The notes below the pieces were generated by a model. That model was given only the letters and a program-made list of their open reading frames with translations. It was not told where the DNA came from and did no database searches. From Mycobacterium angelicum (GTDB lineage: Bacteria; Actinomycetota; Actinomycetes; Mycobacteriales; Mycobacteriaceae), in assembly GCF_002086155.1 (NCBI RefSeq), contig NZ_MVHE01000011.1, positions 1-64,000 of the forward strand: DNA of 64,000 bases, in the 5' to 3' direction. Positions 1-9,186 of the stretch are shown here, piece by piece; position 1 is the stretch's first letter, and each line of letters starts with the position of its first letter. The position numbers were made by a program, and so were the translations under genes.

Positions 1-18
1 ACGGTGACGGTGTAGGCG

Positions 19-3000
19 GTGCCGTGCTTGTCTTGGTTGACCGCATACATCGGCACCAACGGCCTTAGCGGCGCCATACCCACCAGCGGCGGCAACGGCG
101 GGGCCGGCGGCAACGGCTTCAACGCCACCACGGCCGCGGCATCCGCCGGCAGCGGCGGTAACGGCGGCAACGGCGGATCGGTGGGCAGCGGTGGGGCCGG
201 CGGCAACGGAGGCAACGGCAGCAACGCCACCGCGGCCGGCGGCAACGGAAGCAACGGCGGTAACGGTGGCAACGGCGGCAACGCCGGCGTCCACGGTCTG
301 GCCGGCGGTAACTCGGGCAACGGCGGTAGCGGCGGCAACGGCGCCAACGGCATATCCACCACCAATAACGGCGCCGGTGGCACCGGCGGCAATGGCGGCA
401 ACGCCGGACACGTCGGCGCCGGCGGCACCACGACCGCGTTCGTCGGTCACGCCGGCAATGGCGGTAACGGCGGCAACGGCGCCACCAACAACCTTGAAAC
501 GGGCCCCGGCGGACGCGGCGGCAACGGCGGCAACGCCGGGACTGTCGGCACCGACGGCAATGGCGGTTACGGCGGCCACGGCGGTGACGGCGCCGACAAT
601 GACGGCACCGGAACCTCGGCGGCCGGCGGGTCCGGCGGCCGCGGCGGCGACGCCAGCGCCGGCGGCGTCGCCGGTCGCGGCGGCGACGGCGGAAGCGGCT
701 GCAACGGCGGCCAGGGTGGAGCCGGCGGAAACGGCGGCAACGCCACCGGCGGGACCGCGGGCAGCGGCGGCAATGGCGGCACCGGCGGTCGCGGCGCGCA
801 GTCGCAGAACAACTCCGGTGTCGGCGGTGCCGGCGGGGCGGGCGGCAACGCGGGCAGCGGCGCCGCAGCCGACGGCGGCAACGGCGGCAGCGGCGGGGCC
901 GGTGTCGGCGGCGCAACCGGCGGGGCCGGCGGCAACGGCGGCAACGCCACCTCCGGCGCCGGCCAGGCCGGCGCCGGAGGCAACGGCGGAAACGGCGGCG
1001 ACGGCCAGCTCGACATCAACAATGGTGCGGGCGGGACCGGTGGCCACGGCGGCAACGCCGGCACCATCGGCGCCCCTGGCAACGCTGGGGCCGGCGGTGC
1101 CGGCGGGGCCGGCGCCAACGGCGACGCCTCGCAAAACCAACTCGACGGCGGGGCCGGCGGATCGGGTGGCGCCGGGGGCAACGGCGCCGGCCACGGCGAC
1201 GGCGGCAACGGCGGCAGCGGCGGCAACGGGACGTCCGGAGGTAGCGGCGGAGCCGGCGGCGCCGGCGGCAACGCGGGCACCAACGGCAACGGCGGTGCCG
1301 GCGGATCCGGCGGATCCGGCACCGCTGGCGCCGCCGTCCACAACCCCAAACCGCTGCCCGCGTCGCAACAACCCCCGGCGCAGGCCGGCACCACGGGCGC
1401 TGATGCCAGCGCACCCAATGGCATCGATGGGGGCAATGGAGGCCCAGGCGCCAATGGCGGTACCGCGCAGCCGGGCGGCGCCGGCGGTGGCGGCGGCAAC
1501 GGCGAAATCCTGCACAGTTCCAACGGCGGCAGCGGCGGTAGGGGCGGCAATGGCGGCATCACCGACGGCACCGTCGCCGCCGCCGGCGGCAACGGTGGTG
1601 GCGGCGGTGACGGCCACTTCGACGGCAGCGGCGGTAACGGCGGTAACGGCGGCACCGGCGGCACCGGGGGCGACGGCGGCAGAGGTGGCGGCCCTGGGGG
1701 CAACGCGGGCAATGGCGGCAACGGCGGATTTGGCGGCGGGACCGGTGGCAATGGTGGAGTCGGCGGTTTCGGCAGCGGAGACGGCGGCATGGGCGGCGGC
1801 GGCGGCACGGGCGTGTCGGGTAGTACCGGCGGCAGCGGCGGCGCCGGTGGCGCCGGCGGCGCAGGCGGCTCGGTGACGGGCAATGGCGGCAACGGCGGCA
1901 CCGGCGGCACCGGCGGCACGGGCGGCAACGGCGCCGACGCCGTCACCAATAACACCGGCGGCAGAGGCGGCGACGGCGGCAAGGGGGGCGGCGGCGGCCA
2001 GGGCGGCGCCGGGACCGACGGCGGTACCGGCGGTCAGGGCGGTAAGGGCGGCACCGCAGGTGAAGGCGGAAAAGGCGGTTCGGCGCCAAGCAACCCCGGC
2101 ACCAACTCCACCTCCGGCGGCCAAGGTGGCGACGGCGGTCAAGGCGGGGCCGGCGGGGCCGGCGGCGACTCCGACACCGGTAACGGCGGGCAAGGTGGCA
2201 CCGGCGGCACCGCAGGAAACGGCGGCAGCGGCGGCACTACGCCCCGACTCGGCATCGGCAACCAGTCCGGCGGCAACGGCGGTCACGGAGGTCAAGGCGG
2301 GACCGGCGGCGGCGGCGGCAACTCCAACAGCGGCAACGGCGGCCTCGGTGGAACCGGAGGTATCGCCGGCGCCGGCGGTAGTGGCGGCGTCGGGCCCGAC
2401 GACGGGCAGGGCACCATGTCCGGTGGCCAAGGCGGCACCGGAGGACGAGGCGGTGCCGGTGGAAACGGGGGCAACTCCGTCTCCGGAGCCAACGGCAATG
2501 GTGGTTCCGGAGCCGATGGCGGCGCTGGCGGCAACGGCGCGGACACGGTGCTCGCGCTTGATTCTCAGTACGGCACCAACGCTGTCGGCGGCGGTGGTGG
2601 TGGCGGCGGCGCCGGCGGCACCGGGGGCAACGCCGGCACCGGTGCCGGCAGCCCCGGCACCGGCGGCAAAGGCGGCAGCGGCGGCAGCGGCGGTAACGGC
2701 GGCGCCGCCTACGTCGAGACCAACCCCTCCATCTTCAGCGGAAATGGCGGCTACGGTGGCGGCGGCGGCGCCGGCGAAACAGCCTCTGGCGTTACCGGCG
2801 GAGCCGCCGGTGCCGGTGGCGGCGGCGCTGGGGGCGGCTATCAAAACGTATTCGGACTGTTTACCGGCGGTGGTGGTGGCGGTGGCGGCGGGGCCGCGTC
2901 CGCCGCCGTTGCCGGCGGCGGCGCGGGTGCCGGCGGCGCCGCGGCGACCGACACCACATTCACCGGTGGCGGCGCCGGGACGCCAAGCAGCGGCAGCGGT

Positions 3001-3225
3001 GGTGGTGGCGGCGGCGGTGCCACCGCTGGGGATGGCCAGGACTTCGACGGTAACCCCGGCACCGGCAGCACCGGCGGCGTGGGCGGAAACGGAGGCAACC
3101 CCCAAAACGATCTCGGCAACAACGGCGGCGACGGCGGCCAAGTCGGCAAGGGCGGCGCCCCTGGCTTGGTCGTGACATTCCCCGACATCGCCACGGGCAA
3201 CGGCACCCCAGGTATGGACGCCTAA
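19..3225 (+). CDS. PE_PGRS-family protein, PGRS region only (5' end missing or broken)
   Basis: The frame encodes about 1068 residues of almost pure Gly-Gly-X and Gly-Gly-Asn repeats, the hallmark of the PGRS domain of mycobacterial PE_PGRS surface proteins. The C-terminus turns non-repetitive and acidic (ending GTPGMDA). No PE domain (about 100 residues with Pro-Glu near the start) is present. The frame is closed by a TAG at 13-15, so the first usable codon is a GTG at 19. The gene is either frameshifted from a PE domain left of the window or a domain-less remnant; an assembly error in this repeat is also possible. It sits where Rv3388 (PE_PGRS52) sits in M. tuberculosis. Its TAA overlaps the stop codon of the convergent htdY by two bases. 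Confidence 0.8.
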   Translation: MPCLSWLTAYIGTNGLSGAIPTSGGNGGAGGNGFNATTAAASAGSGGNGGNGGSVGSGGAGGNGGNGSNATAAGGNGSNGGNGGNGGNAGVHGLAGGNSGNGGSGGNGANGISTTNNGAGGTGGNGGNAGHVGAGGTTTAFVGHAGNGGNGGNGATNNLETGPGGRGGNGGNAGTVGTDGNGGYGGHGGDGADNDGTGTSAAGGSGGRGGDASAGGVAGRGGDGGSGCNGGQGGAGGNGGNATGGTAGSGGNGGTGGRGAQSQNNSGVGGAGGAGGNAGSGAAADGGNGGSGGAGVGGATGGAGGNGGNATSGAGQAGAGGNGGNGGDGQLDINNGAGGTGGHGGNAGTIGAPGNAGAGGAGGAGANGDASQNQLDGGAGGSGGAGGNGAGHGDGGNGGSGGNGTSGGSGGAGGAGGNAGTNGNGGAGGSGGSGTAGAAVHNPKPLPASQQPPAQAGTTGADASAPNGIDGGNGGPGANGGTAQPGGAGGGGGNGEILHSSNGGSGGRGGNGGITDGTVAAAGGNGGGGGDGHFDGSGGNGGNGGTGGTGGDGGRGGGPGGNAGNGGNGGFGGGTGGNGGVGGFGSGDGGMGGGGGTGVSGSTGGSGGAGGAGGAGGSVTGNGGNGGTGGTGGTGGNGADAVTNNTGGRGGDGGKGGGGGQGGAGTDGGTGGQGGKGGTAGEGGKGGSAPSNPGTNSTSGGQGGDGGQGGAGGAGGDSDTGNGGQGGTGGTAGNGGSGGTTPRLGIGNQSGGNGGHGGQGGTGGGGGNSNSGNGGLGGTGGIAGAGGSGGVGPDDGQGTMSGGQGGTGGRGGAGGNGGNSVSGANGNGGSGADGGAGGNGADTVLALDSQYGTNAVGGGGGGGGAGGTGGNAGTGAGSPGTGGKGGSGGSGGNGGAAYVETNPSIFSGNGGYGGGGGAGETASGVTGGAAGAGGGGAGGGYQNVFGLFTGGGGGGGGGAASAAVAGGGAGAGGAAATDTTFTGGGAGTPSSGSGGGGGGGATAGDGQDFDGNPGTGSTGGVGGNGGNPQNDLGNNGGDGGQVGKGGAPGLVVTFPDIATGNGTPGMDA

Positions 3226-4088
3226 GGCTCGACGTACTCCGCCGCGCCGTCGTCCAGCACAACCCGGGCACCCTCGGCACCGGCGACCTCGGTGCGATAC
3301 ACCGCACGGCCCGGTTCGGTGCGCCAGATCAGCGTGCTCAGCGTCTCTCCGGGGAACACCGGCGAGACGAACCGCGCCGCGATCGAGGTGATATTGGCGG
3401 CCACGCCGCCACCCAGCTCAGCCACCAACGCCCGGCCCGACACGCCATAGGTGCACAGCCCGTGCAGGATCGGCTTGGGAAATCCGGCCAGCTCCCTGGC
3501 GAACCAGGGGTCGCTGTGCAGGGGGTTGCGGTCGCCGGACAGCCGGTAGATCAGCGTTTGGTCTTCCCGGGTGGGCAGGTCGATGCGGGCGTCGGGCTCG
3601 CGGTCGGGAAATTCCGGCGCCACGGCCCGCTCACCCCGTTGCCCGCCGAAGCCGCCCTCGCCGCGGATGACCAGCGTGGTCAGCGTCTCGGCGACCAGGG
3701 TGCCGGTGTCGGGATCGCTGCCACGACCACGCAGCACGATGATCGCGTTCTTGCCTTCGCCCTTGTCCTGGATGTCGGCCACCTCGCTGACCACCGACAG
3801 CTTCCCCGCCGGCGGCAGCGCCCCATGCAGCCGCACACTTTGCGAGCCGTGCAGCAGCATCGCCCAGTTGAACGTGCCGACCTTGGCCGCCGCACCGAAC
3901 GCCGGGCAGCAGATCACCGCATAGGTCGGCAACACCTGCTGGGTGATGCCGTGGCTGTTCTCGGTGGTGAACGACAGGTCCTCGGTCCCGGCTCCGACAC
4001 CGAGTGCGTAGAGCAGCGTGTCCCGGTCGGTCCACTCGAACAACATCGGCTCGGTCACCGCGCCGACGGCACTCGGGTCAATCGCCAT
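3222..4088 (-). CDS. htdY: HtdY-type (R)-3-hydroxyacyl-thioester dehydratase
   Basis: This is a 288-residue double hot-dog dehydratase of the MaoC/FAS hydratase 2 type, expected to hydrate or dehydrate 3-hydroxyacyl-CoA or -ACP in fatty acid metabolism. The hydratase-2 signature is seen as [14 protein letters not shown] followed by a conserved FPKPILHG segment, giving the catalytic Asp and His. The start is the ATG at 4088, preceded on the minus strand by GAGGAG; the frame stays open further upstream but without homology. Length and position match Rv3389c (about 290 residues). It is divergent from lpqD with 88 bp between start codons and convergent with the PGRS gene. The family assignment is secure; the physiological substrate is inferred. 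Confidence 0.93.
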   Translation of the reverse strand: MAIDPSAVGAVTEPMLFEWTDRDTLLYALGVGAGTEDLSFTTENSHGITQQVLPTYAVICCPAFGAAAKVGTFNWAMLLHGSQSVRLHGALPPAGKLSVVSEVADIQDKGEGKNAIIVLRGRGSDPDTGTLVAETLTTLVIRGEGGFGGQRGERAVAPEFPDREPDARIDLPTREDQTLIYRLSGDRNPLHSDPWFARELAGFPKPILHGLCTYGVSGRALVAELGGGVAANITSIAARFVSPVFPGETLSTLIWRTEPGRAVYRTEVAGAEGARVVLDDGAAEYVEP

Positions 4089-4176
4089 GCGAGTCTCCTC
4101 TCGATTGAAGAACTTTTCGGCACTTAACCATCGCAAACCCTTCCCTCCAACGCTGTCGGCAGGGCAGGCTATCGCC

Positions 4177-4890
4177 ATGGCGAAGCGCACCATGATCTGG
4201 CAAGCCCACAAAGTCCTCGCGGTGCTGGCCGTGGCGGTGTTCGTCGGCGCCTGCGGCGGCGGCAGCCCGCAGGCACGCACCATCACGTTGACGTTCATCC
4301 GCAACGCGCAGTCCCAGGCCAACGCCGACGGCGTCATCGACACCAGCATGCCGGGCCCCAGCCTCACCGCCGAGGGCAAAGGGCAAGCTCAGCAGCTCGC
4401 CCACCAGGTCGGACACAACGAGTTCGACAGCATCTACTCCTCCCCCATGGCCGCCGACCAACAGACCGCCGGCCCCCTGGCCAGCGAAATCGGCAGGCAA
4501 GTCGAGATCGTCCCCGGCCTGCAATCCCTCGATGCCGGCTGGTACAACGGCAAACCCGAATCGATGGCCAACTCGACCTACATGCTGGCACCGGTGGACT
4601 GGATCCAGGGCGATACCAAGAATGCCATTCCGGGCTCCATCAACGGCACCGACTTCAACTCTCAGTTCACCGCGGCGGTCCGCAAGATCTACGACAGCGG
4701 CCACAACAAGCCGGTCGTGTTCGCTCAGGGCGCCGCGCTCATGGTGTGGACGCTGATGAACGTCAAGAACCCCAAAGAGAGCCTGCTGACCAGCCATCCG
4801 CTGCCCAACATCGGCCGCGTGGTGATCACCGGTAACCCGGTGACCGGCTGGACCCTGGTGGACTGGGACGGCATCCGCAGCTTCACCTAG
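4177..4890 (+). CDS. lpqD: LpqD lipoprotein, histidine-phosphatase fold with degenerate active site
   Basis: A 237-residue lipoprotein whose signal peptide ends in the lipobox V-G-A-C (Cys26), so it should be anchored in the cell envelope. The rest resembles the phosphoglycerate mutase / histidine phosphatase superfamily, but the expected RHG catalytic triplet reads Arg42-Asn43-Ala44. The second arginine region reads SPMAADQQTA without Arg, and the C-terminal Ser-His-Gly site reads FAQGAAL. The phospho-accepting histidine and its partner are therefore absent, so this is probably a non-catalytic binding or scaffold protein. The ATG at 4177 is chosen because a lysine/arginine start and hydrophobic core follow directly. 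It is orthologous by position and length to Rv3390 and is followed by acrA1. Confidence 0.88.
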   Translation: MAKRTMIWQAHKVLAVLAVAVFVGACGGGSPQARTITLTFIRNAQSQANADGVIDTSMPGPSLTAEGKGQAQQLAHQVGHNEFDSIYSSPMAADQQTAGPLASEIGRQVEIVPGLQSLDAGWYNGKPESMANSTYMLAPVDWIQGDTKNAIPGSINGTDFNSQFTAAVRKIYDSGHNKPVVFAQGAALMVWTLMNVKNPKESLLTSHPLPNIGRVVITGNPVTGWTLVDWDGIRSFT

Positions 4891-4929
4891 GTAGTTGAGC
4901 CTAGGTAGTTGACGGGTGCGGTCGCACCC
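4886..4929. repeat. 13-bp tandem repeat over the lpqD stop, followed by a hairpin
   Basis: CCTAGGTAGTTGA occurs at 4886-4898 and again at 4900-4912; the first copy contains the lpqD stop codon TAG. Directly after it, GGGTGCG (4914-4920) and CGCACCC (4923-4929) form a perfect inverted repeat around GT. The hairpin ends 15 bp before the acrA1 start, so it may attenuate read-through from lpqD or shape the acrA1 leader. The repeat looks like replication slippage. Confidence 0.6.
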
Positions 4930-4944
4930 CGCACGATGGGCTAC

Positions 4945-6900
4945 ATGCGGTATGTCGTTACCGGCGGTACCGGGTTTCTTGGTCGCCGCGTCGTATCCCG
5001 TCTGCTGGACGCACAGCCCGATGCGCACGTATGGGTGCTGGTGCGCCGCCCCTCGCTGGGCCGCTTCGAACGACTGGCCACCGGGTGGGGCGAACGCGTA
5101 AAACCGCTGGTCGGTGAGCTTCCCCAGCTCGAGTTGACCGAGCAGACCCGCGCCGAACTGGGCGATATCGATCACCTGCTGCACTGCGCAGCGGTCGGCA
5201 TTGAGGGCACTGAGGCCGTGGTCGCATTGGCGCGACGGCTCGATGCGACGCTGCACCATGTGTCGTCCATCGCCGTTGCCGGCGACTTCCGGGGCGAATA
5301 CACCGAGGCCGACTTCGACGTCGGCCAAAGCCTGCCGACGCCGTATCACCAGAACGTGTTCGAAGCCGAGTCGCTGGTGCGCGGCACCGCCGGGCTGCGA
5401 TATCGCATCTACCGTCCCGCGGTGATGGTGGGAGATTCGCGAACCGGCGAGATGGACAAGGTGAGCGGGCCTTATCACTTCTTCGGCGTGTTGGCCAAGC
5501 TGGCTGTCCTGCCCTCGTTCACCCCGCTGCTGCTGCCCGACATCGGGCGCACCAACCTGGTCCCGGTTGACTACGTTTCCGATGCGCTCGTGTCACTTGT
5601 GCACACGGCCGGCGCCGACGGCCGGACGTTTCACCTGACTGCTCCGAAAAACGTTGGGCTACATGGTGTTTACCGCGGCGTCGCCGGCGCGGCCGGACTG
5701 CCCCCAATGCTCGGGTCCCTGCCGCGCTCGATGGCCGCACCGGTGCTCAAGGCCAGCGGGCGCGCGAAGGTGCTGCGCAGCATGGCCGCCACCCAACTGG
5801 GCATCCCGCCCGAGATCTTCGACGTGGTGGACACCGCGGCGACGTTCACCGACGATAACACCCGAAATGCGTTGCGCGGCAGTGGAATCGAAGTCCCCGA
5901 ATTCAGCGGCTATGCGCCCACACTGTGGCACTATTGGGCTGAGCACCTCGATCCCGATCGCGCTCGCCGTAGCGATCCGCTGGTGGGCCGGCATGTCATC
6001 ATCACCGGCGCGTCCAGTGGCATCGGCCGGGCTTCGGCGATCGCGGTCGCCGAACGCGGCGCGACGGTATTCGCACTAGCCCGCAACGCCGACGCGCTGG
6101 ACAAGCTGGTCGCCGAAATCCGGGCCAACGGCGGCCAGGCTTACGCATTCACTTGCGACGTAACCGATTCCACATCCGTCGAGCACACCGTCAAAGACAT
6201 CCTGGGCCGCTTCGACCATGTCGACTACCTGGTGAACAACGCTGGCCGGTCCATCCGCCGCTCGGTGGTCAACGCATACGACCGGATGCACGACTACGAA
6301 CGGGTGATGGCCGTCAACTACTTCGGTGCGGTTCGGATGGTGCTGGCGCTGCTGCCGCACTGGCAGGAGCGCCGGTTCGGCCACGTCGTCAACGTGTCCA
6401 GCGCCGGCGTGCAGGCCCGAAACCCCAAGTACAGCTCGTATCTGCCCACCAAAGCCGCACTCGACGCGTTCGCCGACGTGGTCGCCACCGAGACCCTGTC
6501 CGACCACGTCACGTTCACCAACATCCACATGCCACTGGTCCGCACACCGATGATTGCGCCGTCGCACCGGCTCAACCCGGTACCGGCCATCAGCCCCGAG
6601 CACGCCGCGGCCATGGTGGTGCGCGCGCTTGTCGAGAAGCCGGTGCGCATCGACACCCCCCTGGGCACGCTGGCCGAGGCCGGCAACTATTTCGCGCCGC
6701 GGCTGTCGCGGCGGATCCTGCATCAGCTCTACCTGGGCTACCCCGATTCGGCTGCCGCACGCGGAGTTTCGGCGCCGCAGGCTCCGCCGGCTCCGCACAA
6801 GCCCCGGACGCCCGCTGCACCCCGCCCAGCCCGACCCCGGCTAGGGGTGCCCGCCCCCGTCAAACGCCTGGTGCGTCTGTTACCCGGCGTGCACTGGTGA
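4945..6900 (+). CDS. acrA1: Bifunctional fatty acyl-CoA reductase AcrA1
   Basis: A 651-residue two-domain reductase. Residues 1 to about 345 form an extended SDR / male-sterility acyl reductase domain that opens with the NAD(P) motif TGGTGFLG. From about residue 350 a classical SDR domain follows, with ITGASSGIG and the catalytic pair in YLPTK. Such proteins reduce fatty acyl-CoA to aldehyde or alcohol for wax and lipid metabolism. The C-terminus is Pro/Arg/Ala rich. The ATG at 4945 is preferred because the nucleotide-binding strand MRYVVTGG begins there; an ATG at 4909 is possible but adds no recognisable sequence. It matches Rv3391 (about 650 residues) and follows lpqD at 54 bp. Confidence 0.92.
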   Translation: MRYVVTGGTGFLGRRVVSRLLDAQPDAHVWVLVRRPSLGRFERLATGWGERVKPLVGELPQLELTEQTRAELGDIDHLLHCAAVGIEGTEAVVALARRLDATLHHVSSIAVAGDFRGEYTEADFDVGQSLPTPYHQNVFEAESLVRGTAGLRYRIYRPAVMVGDSRTGEMDKVSGPYHFFGVLAKLAVLPSFTPLLLPDIGRTNLVPVDYVSDALVSLVHTAGADGRTFHLTAPKNVGLHGVYRGVAGAAGLPPMLGSLPRSMAAPVLKASGRAKVLRSMAATQLGIPPEIFDVVDTAATFTDDNTRNALRGSGIEVPEFSGYAPTLWHYWAEHLDPDRARRSDPLVGRHVIITGASSGIGRASAIAVAERGATVFALARNADALDKLVAEIRANGGQAYAFTCDVTDSTSVEHTVKDILGRFDHVDYLVNNAGRSIRRSVVNAYDRMHDYERVMAVNYFGAVRMVLALLPHWQERRFGHVVNVSSAGVQARNPKYSSYLPTKAALDAFADVVATETLSDHVTFTNIHMPLVRTPMIAPSHRLNPVPAISPEHAAAMVVRALVEKPVRIDTPLGTLAEAGNYFAPRLSRRILHQLYLGYPDSAAARGVSAPQAPPAPHKPRTPAAPRPARPRLGVPAPVKRLVRLLPGVHW

Positions 6901-6999
6901 CCCCATATCCCGCGAGCGTGCACGTCTGTACGCAACACGCCGCGAGGTATTGGCATTCTGCGCACCCTCGCCGCCCGAAAAGCCACGAGAAGCCAGACC

Positions 7000-7863
7000 T
7001 CACTTCTCGCAGGTGAACTGGTTGACGTCGATGTACCCGATGCGGAACATCTCCGCGCAACCGGTCAGGTATTTCATGTAGCGCTCGTACATCTCCTCGG
7101 ACTGCAGCGCGATGGCCTGATCCTTATGGGCTTCCAGCGCGGCCGACCAGATGTCGAGGGTCCTTGCGTAGTGCGGCTGCAGCGACTGCACGCGGGTCAC
7201 GGTGAAGTCGTTCGCGGTGGCGCGCTCTTGCACCATCGGTATCGACGGCAACCGGCCGCCCGGAAAGATCTCGGTGACAATGAATTTCACGAATCGGGCG
7301 AACGTGAAAGACAGCGGCATACCGCGTTCCTTCATTTCCAGCGGATGCAGCCCGGTGATGGTGTGCAGCAACATGATTCCATCGTCGGGCAGCAGCCGGT
7401 GGGCCAGTGTGAAGAACGCGTCGTAACGCTCATGCCCGAAATGCTCGAAGGCACCGATGGATACGATCCGGTCAACCGGCTCGTCGAACTGCTCCCAGCC
7501 CTGCAGCAGCACCCGCTTGGCGCGCGGGCTGTCCGACGCCGCGAACAGCTGCTCGACGTGGCGGGCCTGATTGCGGCTCAAGGTGAGGCCGACGACATTG
7601 ACGTCGTATTTCTCCACCGCACGCATCATGGTGGCGCCCCAACCACAACCGACGTCGAGCAGCGTCATGCCGGGCTGCAATCCCAGCTTGCCCAGCGCCA
7701 GGTCGATCTTCGCGATCTGCGCCTCTTCCAGCGTCATGTCCTCGCGCTCGAAGTAGGCGCAACTGTAGGTCTGGGTGGGGTCTAAAAACAGCCGGAAGAA
7801 GTCGTCGGACAGGTCGTAGTGCGCCTGTACATCGTCAAAGTGCGGTTTCAGGTCATCAGGCAT
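7000..7863 (-). CDS. cmaA1: Mycolic acid cyclopropane synthase CmaA1
   Basis: A 287-residue S-adenosylmethionine-dependent cyclopropane fatty acid synthase acting on mycolic acid precursors, nearly identical over long blocks to M. tuberculosis CmaA1 (Rv3392c) as I recall it. The SAM-binding loop is LLDVGCGWGA, and the family blocks QTYSCAYFE and IGAFEHFGHERYDAFF are intact, as is the C-terminal ending VNQFTCEK. The start is the ATG at 7863, which gives the family length of 287; an in-frame GTG lies two codons upstream. Its 5' end lies inside copy 1 of a 47-bp direct repeat, and the inserted DNA now separates it from its former divergent neighbour iunH, so its promoter context is altered. Confidence 0.95.
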   Translation of the reverse strand: MPDDLKPHFDDVQAHYDLSDDFFRLFLDPTQTYSCAYFEREDMTLEEAQIAKIDLALGKLGLQPGMTLLDVGCGWGATMMRAVEKYDVNVVGLTLSRNQARHVEQLFAASDSPRAKRVLLQGWEQFDEPVDRIVSIGAFEHFGHERYDAFFTLAHRLLPDDGIMLLHTITGLHPLEMKERGMPLSFTFARFVKFIVTEIFPGGRLPSIPMVQERATANDFTVTRVQSLQPHYARTLDIWSAALEAHKDQAIALQSEEMYERYMKYLTGCAEMFRIGYIDVNQFTCEK

Positions 7864-7902
7864 TGGCACAGCTTAGTCGGCGTATCTTGAGCGCGGTGCA
7901 GC
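7856..7902. repeat. 47-bp direct repeat, copy 1 (covers the cmaA1 start)
   Basis: This segment matches 9140-9186 at 46 of 47 positions; the one mismatch turns the iunH GTG start of copy 2 into TTG here. With the other copy it brackets 1237 bp of foreign DNA. The repeat corresponds to the short divergent region between cmaA1 and iunH that should exist once. Confidence 0.92.
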
Positions 7903-8311
7903 GTCGAATCCTGGTGACCGGCCACCAACAGAGCCCTTGGCTTTGCTGGTCGATCCGATCTCGGCGTTCGGGAATGGTGTATTTGATTCTCTTGAAACGG
8001 AATTGGGCGCGGGTGCTCGGATGTGAGTGGGTCTTGTCTGAGAGCAACCGGAAATCGGTGCCACCCAGGGCGTCATCGGCGCAGGATTGGTTGTAGTCGT
8101 CGAGCAGGGCATCAGTTGGGGTGTCGCAGCAGTCAACCGGATCGCGACGGGGCCTTGGCGCTGAGTTGAGCCCGAACGCGGCTGCGACGCGGGCGAACAT
8201 CTCATCGTAGGTACCGTCCAGCGACCATCGGTAATTACGCTTCCATCCGTTTTCCACAGCCCGAACTGAGCAGGCATATCCCGCTACGATCTGCCCGTAT
8301 AGAACCGCCAA
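7903..8311 (-). pseudogene. Degenerate IS5-family transposase remnant
   Basis: Minus-strand translation shows fragments of an IS5-type transposase. They are RWSLDGTYDEMFARV near the N-terminal side, then LLSDKTHSHPSTRAQ and RIKYTIPERRDRID in one frame, and KAKGSVGGRSPGFDAA in another frame. In intact relatives these last two blocks are contiguous, so a frameshift separates them. The central DDE core between the first and second blocks is shortened and unrecognisable, and the C-terminal third is cut off exactly at the edge of direct-repeat copy 1 (7902). No terminal inverted repeats were recognised. The family is assigned from motif memory, not from a search. Confidence 0.6.
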
Positions 8312-8466
8312 GCAATCCCTTGCAGGATCAACCGGCGATCACTAAACCTGTTGTCTTGCTTGCCTAATGCGAAAGCATTAACGGCTCTACCACCGACCAA
8401 AACTCATCAGCAATGGTCTTTTGATACTGAAGTGCGGGCGACCAGGACCTTGGCTACACTGCCGCT

Positions 8467-8766
8467 GTGCAGCAGCATCTGCGTGTCGATACCGGTGGTC
8501 TGCAGACCATGGCCACACGCTGGGGCGCCGCAGCCGGCGAACTCAACGCGACAGTGGCTCCGACGGGGCTTGGTCTGTCGGGTCAGCCCAGCGCTCTGGC
8601 AGTCGACGGCGCCCACTCCGATGTCACAGCTTTTTCGGCGGCGTTAGCCGAACGGATAGGTGCCCGGGCCGTCCATGTCGTCGAGGCTGATACTCGCTAC
8701 GCTGCCAACGAGACAGATTCGGCGAACATGCTGGCCGCCGTGGCCAGTCCGGTGATCCGCGTCTAG
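8467..8766 (+). CDS. EspC-like type VII secretion target (T7SS helical protein)
   Basis: A 99-residue predicted all-helical protein starting with a GTG. The opening LRVDTGGLQTMATRWGAAA and the total length match the EspC / T7SS_ESX_EspC family of small proteins that pair with a second helical partner for export by ESX systems. It has no signal peptide. The next gene starts 3 bp downstream and encodes another helical T7SS-type domain, so the two are probably co-translated as a substrate pair. No secretion machinery genes lie nearby; export would depend on an ESX locus elsewhere. It lies wholly within the insert bracketed by the 47-bp repeats. Confidence 0.65.
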   Translation: MQQHLRVDTGGLQTMATRWGAAAGELNATVAPTGLGLSGQPSALAVDGAHSDVTAFSAALAERIGARAVHVVEADTRYAANETDSANMLAAVASPVIRV

Positions 8767-8769
8767 CAC

Positions 8770-9174
8770 ATGTCAGCGGTCACCGCGTTCCCCACCCTTT
8801 CGCAGCTGGTGGCCTGGCCCACCGAGCATCTCTCCCACGCCGCTGACCACTGGAAGGCTGTCGCCGGGCGCTGCTACGGGGTAGCCAACCAGGTCTGGCG
8901 AGACGCCCTGGCAGTGGATTGGCAAGGGGCGACCGCCGACGCGATGCGTACCGACACGCGGTCTGACATGTTGACGGCCAGTGCGGTGGCCGACCAGTTG
9001 CACGAGGCGGCCAAAGTGGCCCGCAGCGCGGCCTCGGACTTGTATGCGGCGCGCTCGCGAGTGCGCTACGCGCTCGAGGATGCCCGCGCGGCGGGATTCG
9101 ATGTCGTGGAGGACCTGTCGCTGGACGCTGCCACCGTCGTCAGGCATTGGCACAGCTTAGTCGGCGTATCGTGA
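8770..9174 (+). CDS. N-terminal T7SS domain of a truncated larger effector
   Basis: A 134-residue helical protein with a W-x-G turn (AVDWQGATAD near residue 58), like the N-terminal targeting domain of multi-domain ESX substrates that normally carry a C-terminal enzyme or toxin. About residue 124 is the last one encoded by native sequence; the final residues (RHWHSLVGVS) are translated from direct-repeat copy 2, and the stop codon overlaps the iunH start as GTGA. This strongly suggests that an effector gene was cut by the recombination that created the repeats. Whether the stub is still exported with the EspC-like partner is unknown. Confidence 0.6.
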   Translation: MSAVTAFPTLSQLVAWPTEHLSHAADHWKAVAGRCYGVANQVWRDALAVDWQGATADAMRTDTRSDMLTASAVADQLHEAAKVARSAASDLYAARSRVRYALEDARAAGFDVVEDLSLDAATVVRHWHSLVGVS

Positions 9175-9186
9175 GCGCGGTGCAGC
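9140..9186. repeat. 47-bp direct repeat, copy 2 (covers the iunH start)
   Basis: This is the second copy of the segment at 7856-7902, offset 1284 bp, with one internal mismatch. It supplies the iunH start codon GTG (9171) and the last codons and stop of the truncated T7SS gene. A repeat of 47 bp is far longer than an IS5 target duplication. Confidence 0.92.

Noticed and set aside
119..1982. Long Arg- or Pro-rich open frames in the other frames and strand of the PGRS gene
   Set aside because: They are shadows of the Gly-Gly-X codon pattern; the compositions (poly-Arg, poly-Pro, poly-Ala) are what the GGC/GCC repeats give in other frames.
19..3225. CRISPR-like regular repeats in the first 3 kb
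   Set aside because: The periodicity is coding (Gly-Gly-X), with no conserved repeat/spacer units and no cas genes.
4078..5478. 466-residue minus-strand frame over lpqD and acrA1
   Set aside because: It lies antisense to two genes with clear homologues and shows no domain.
7856..9186. 47-bp repeats as an IS target-site duplication
   Set aside because: IS5-group elements duplicate only a few bases, and no terminal inverted repeats abut the copies.
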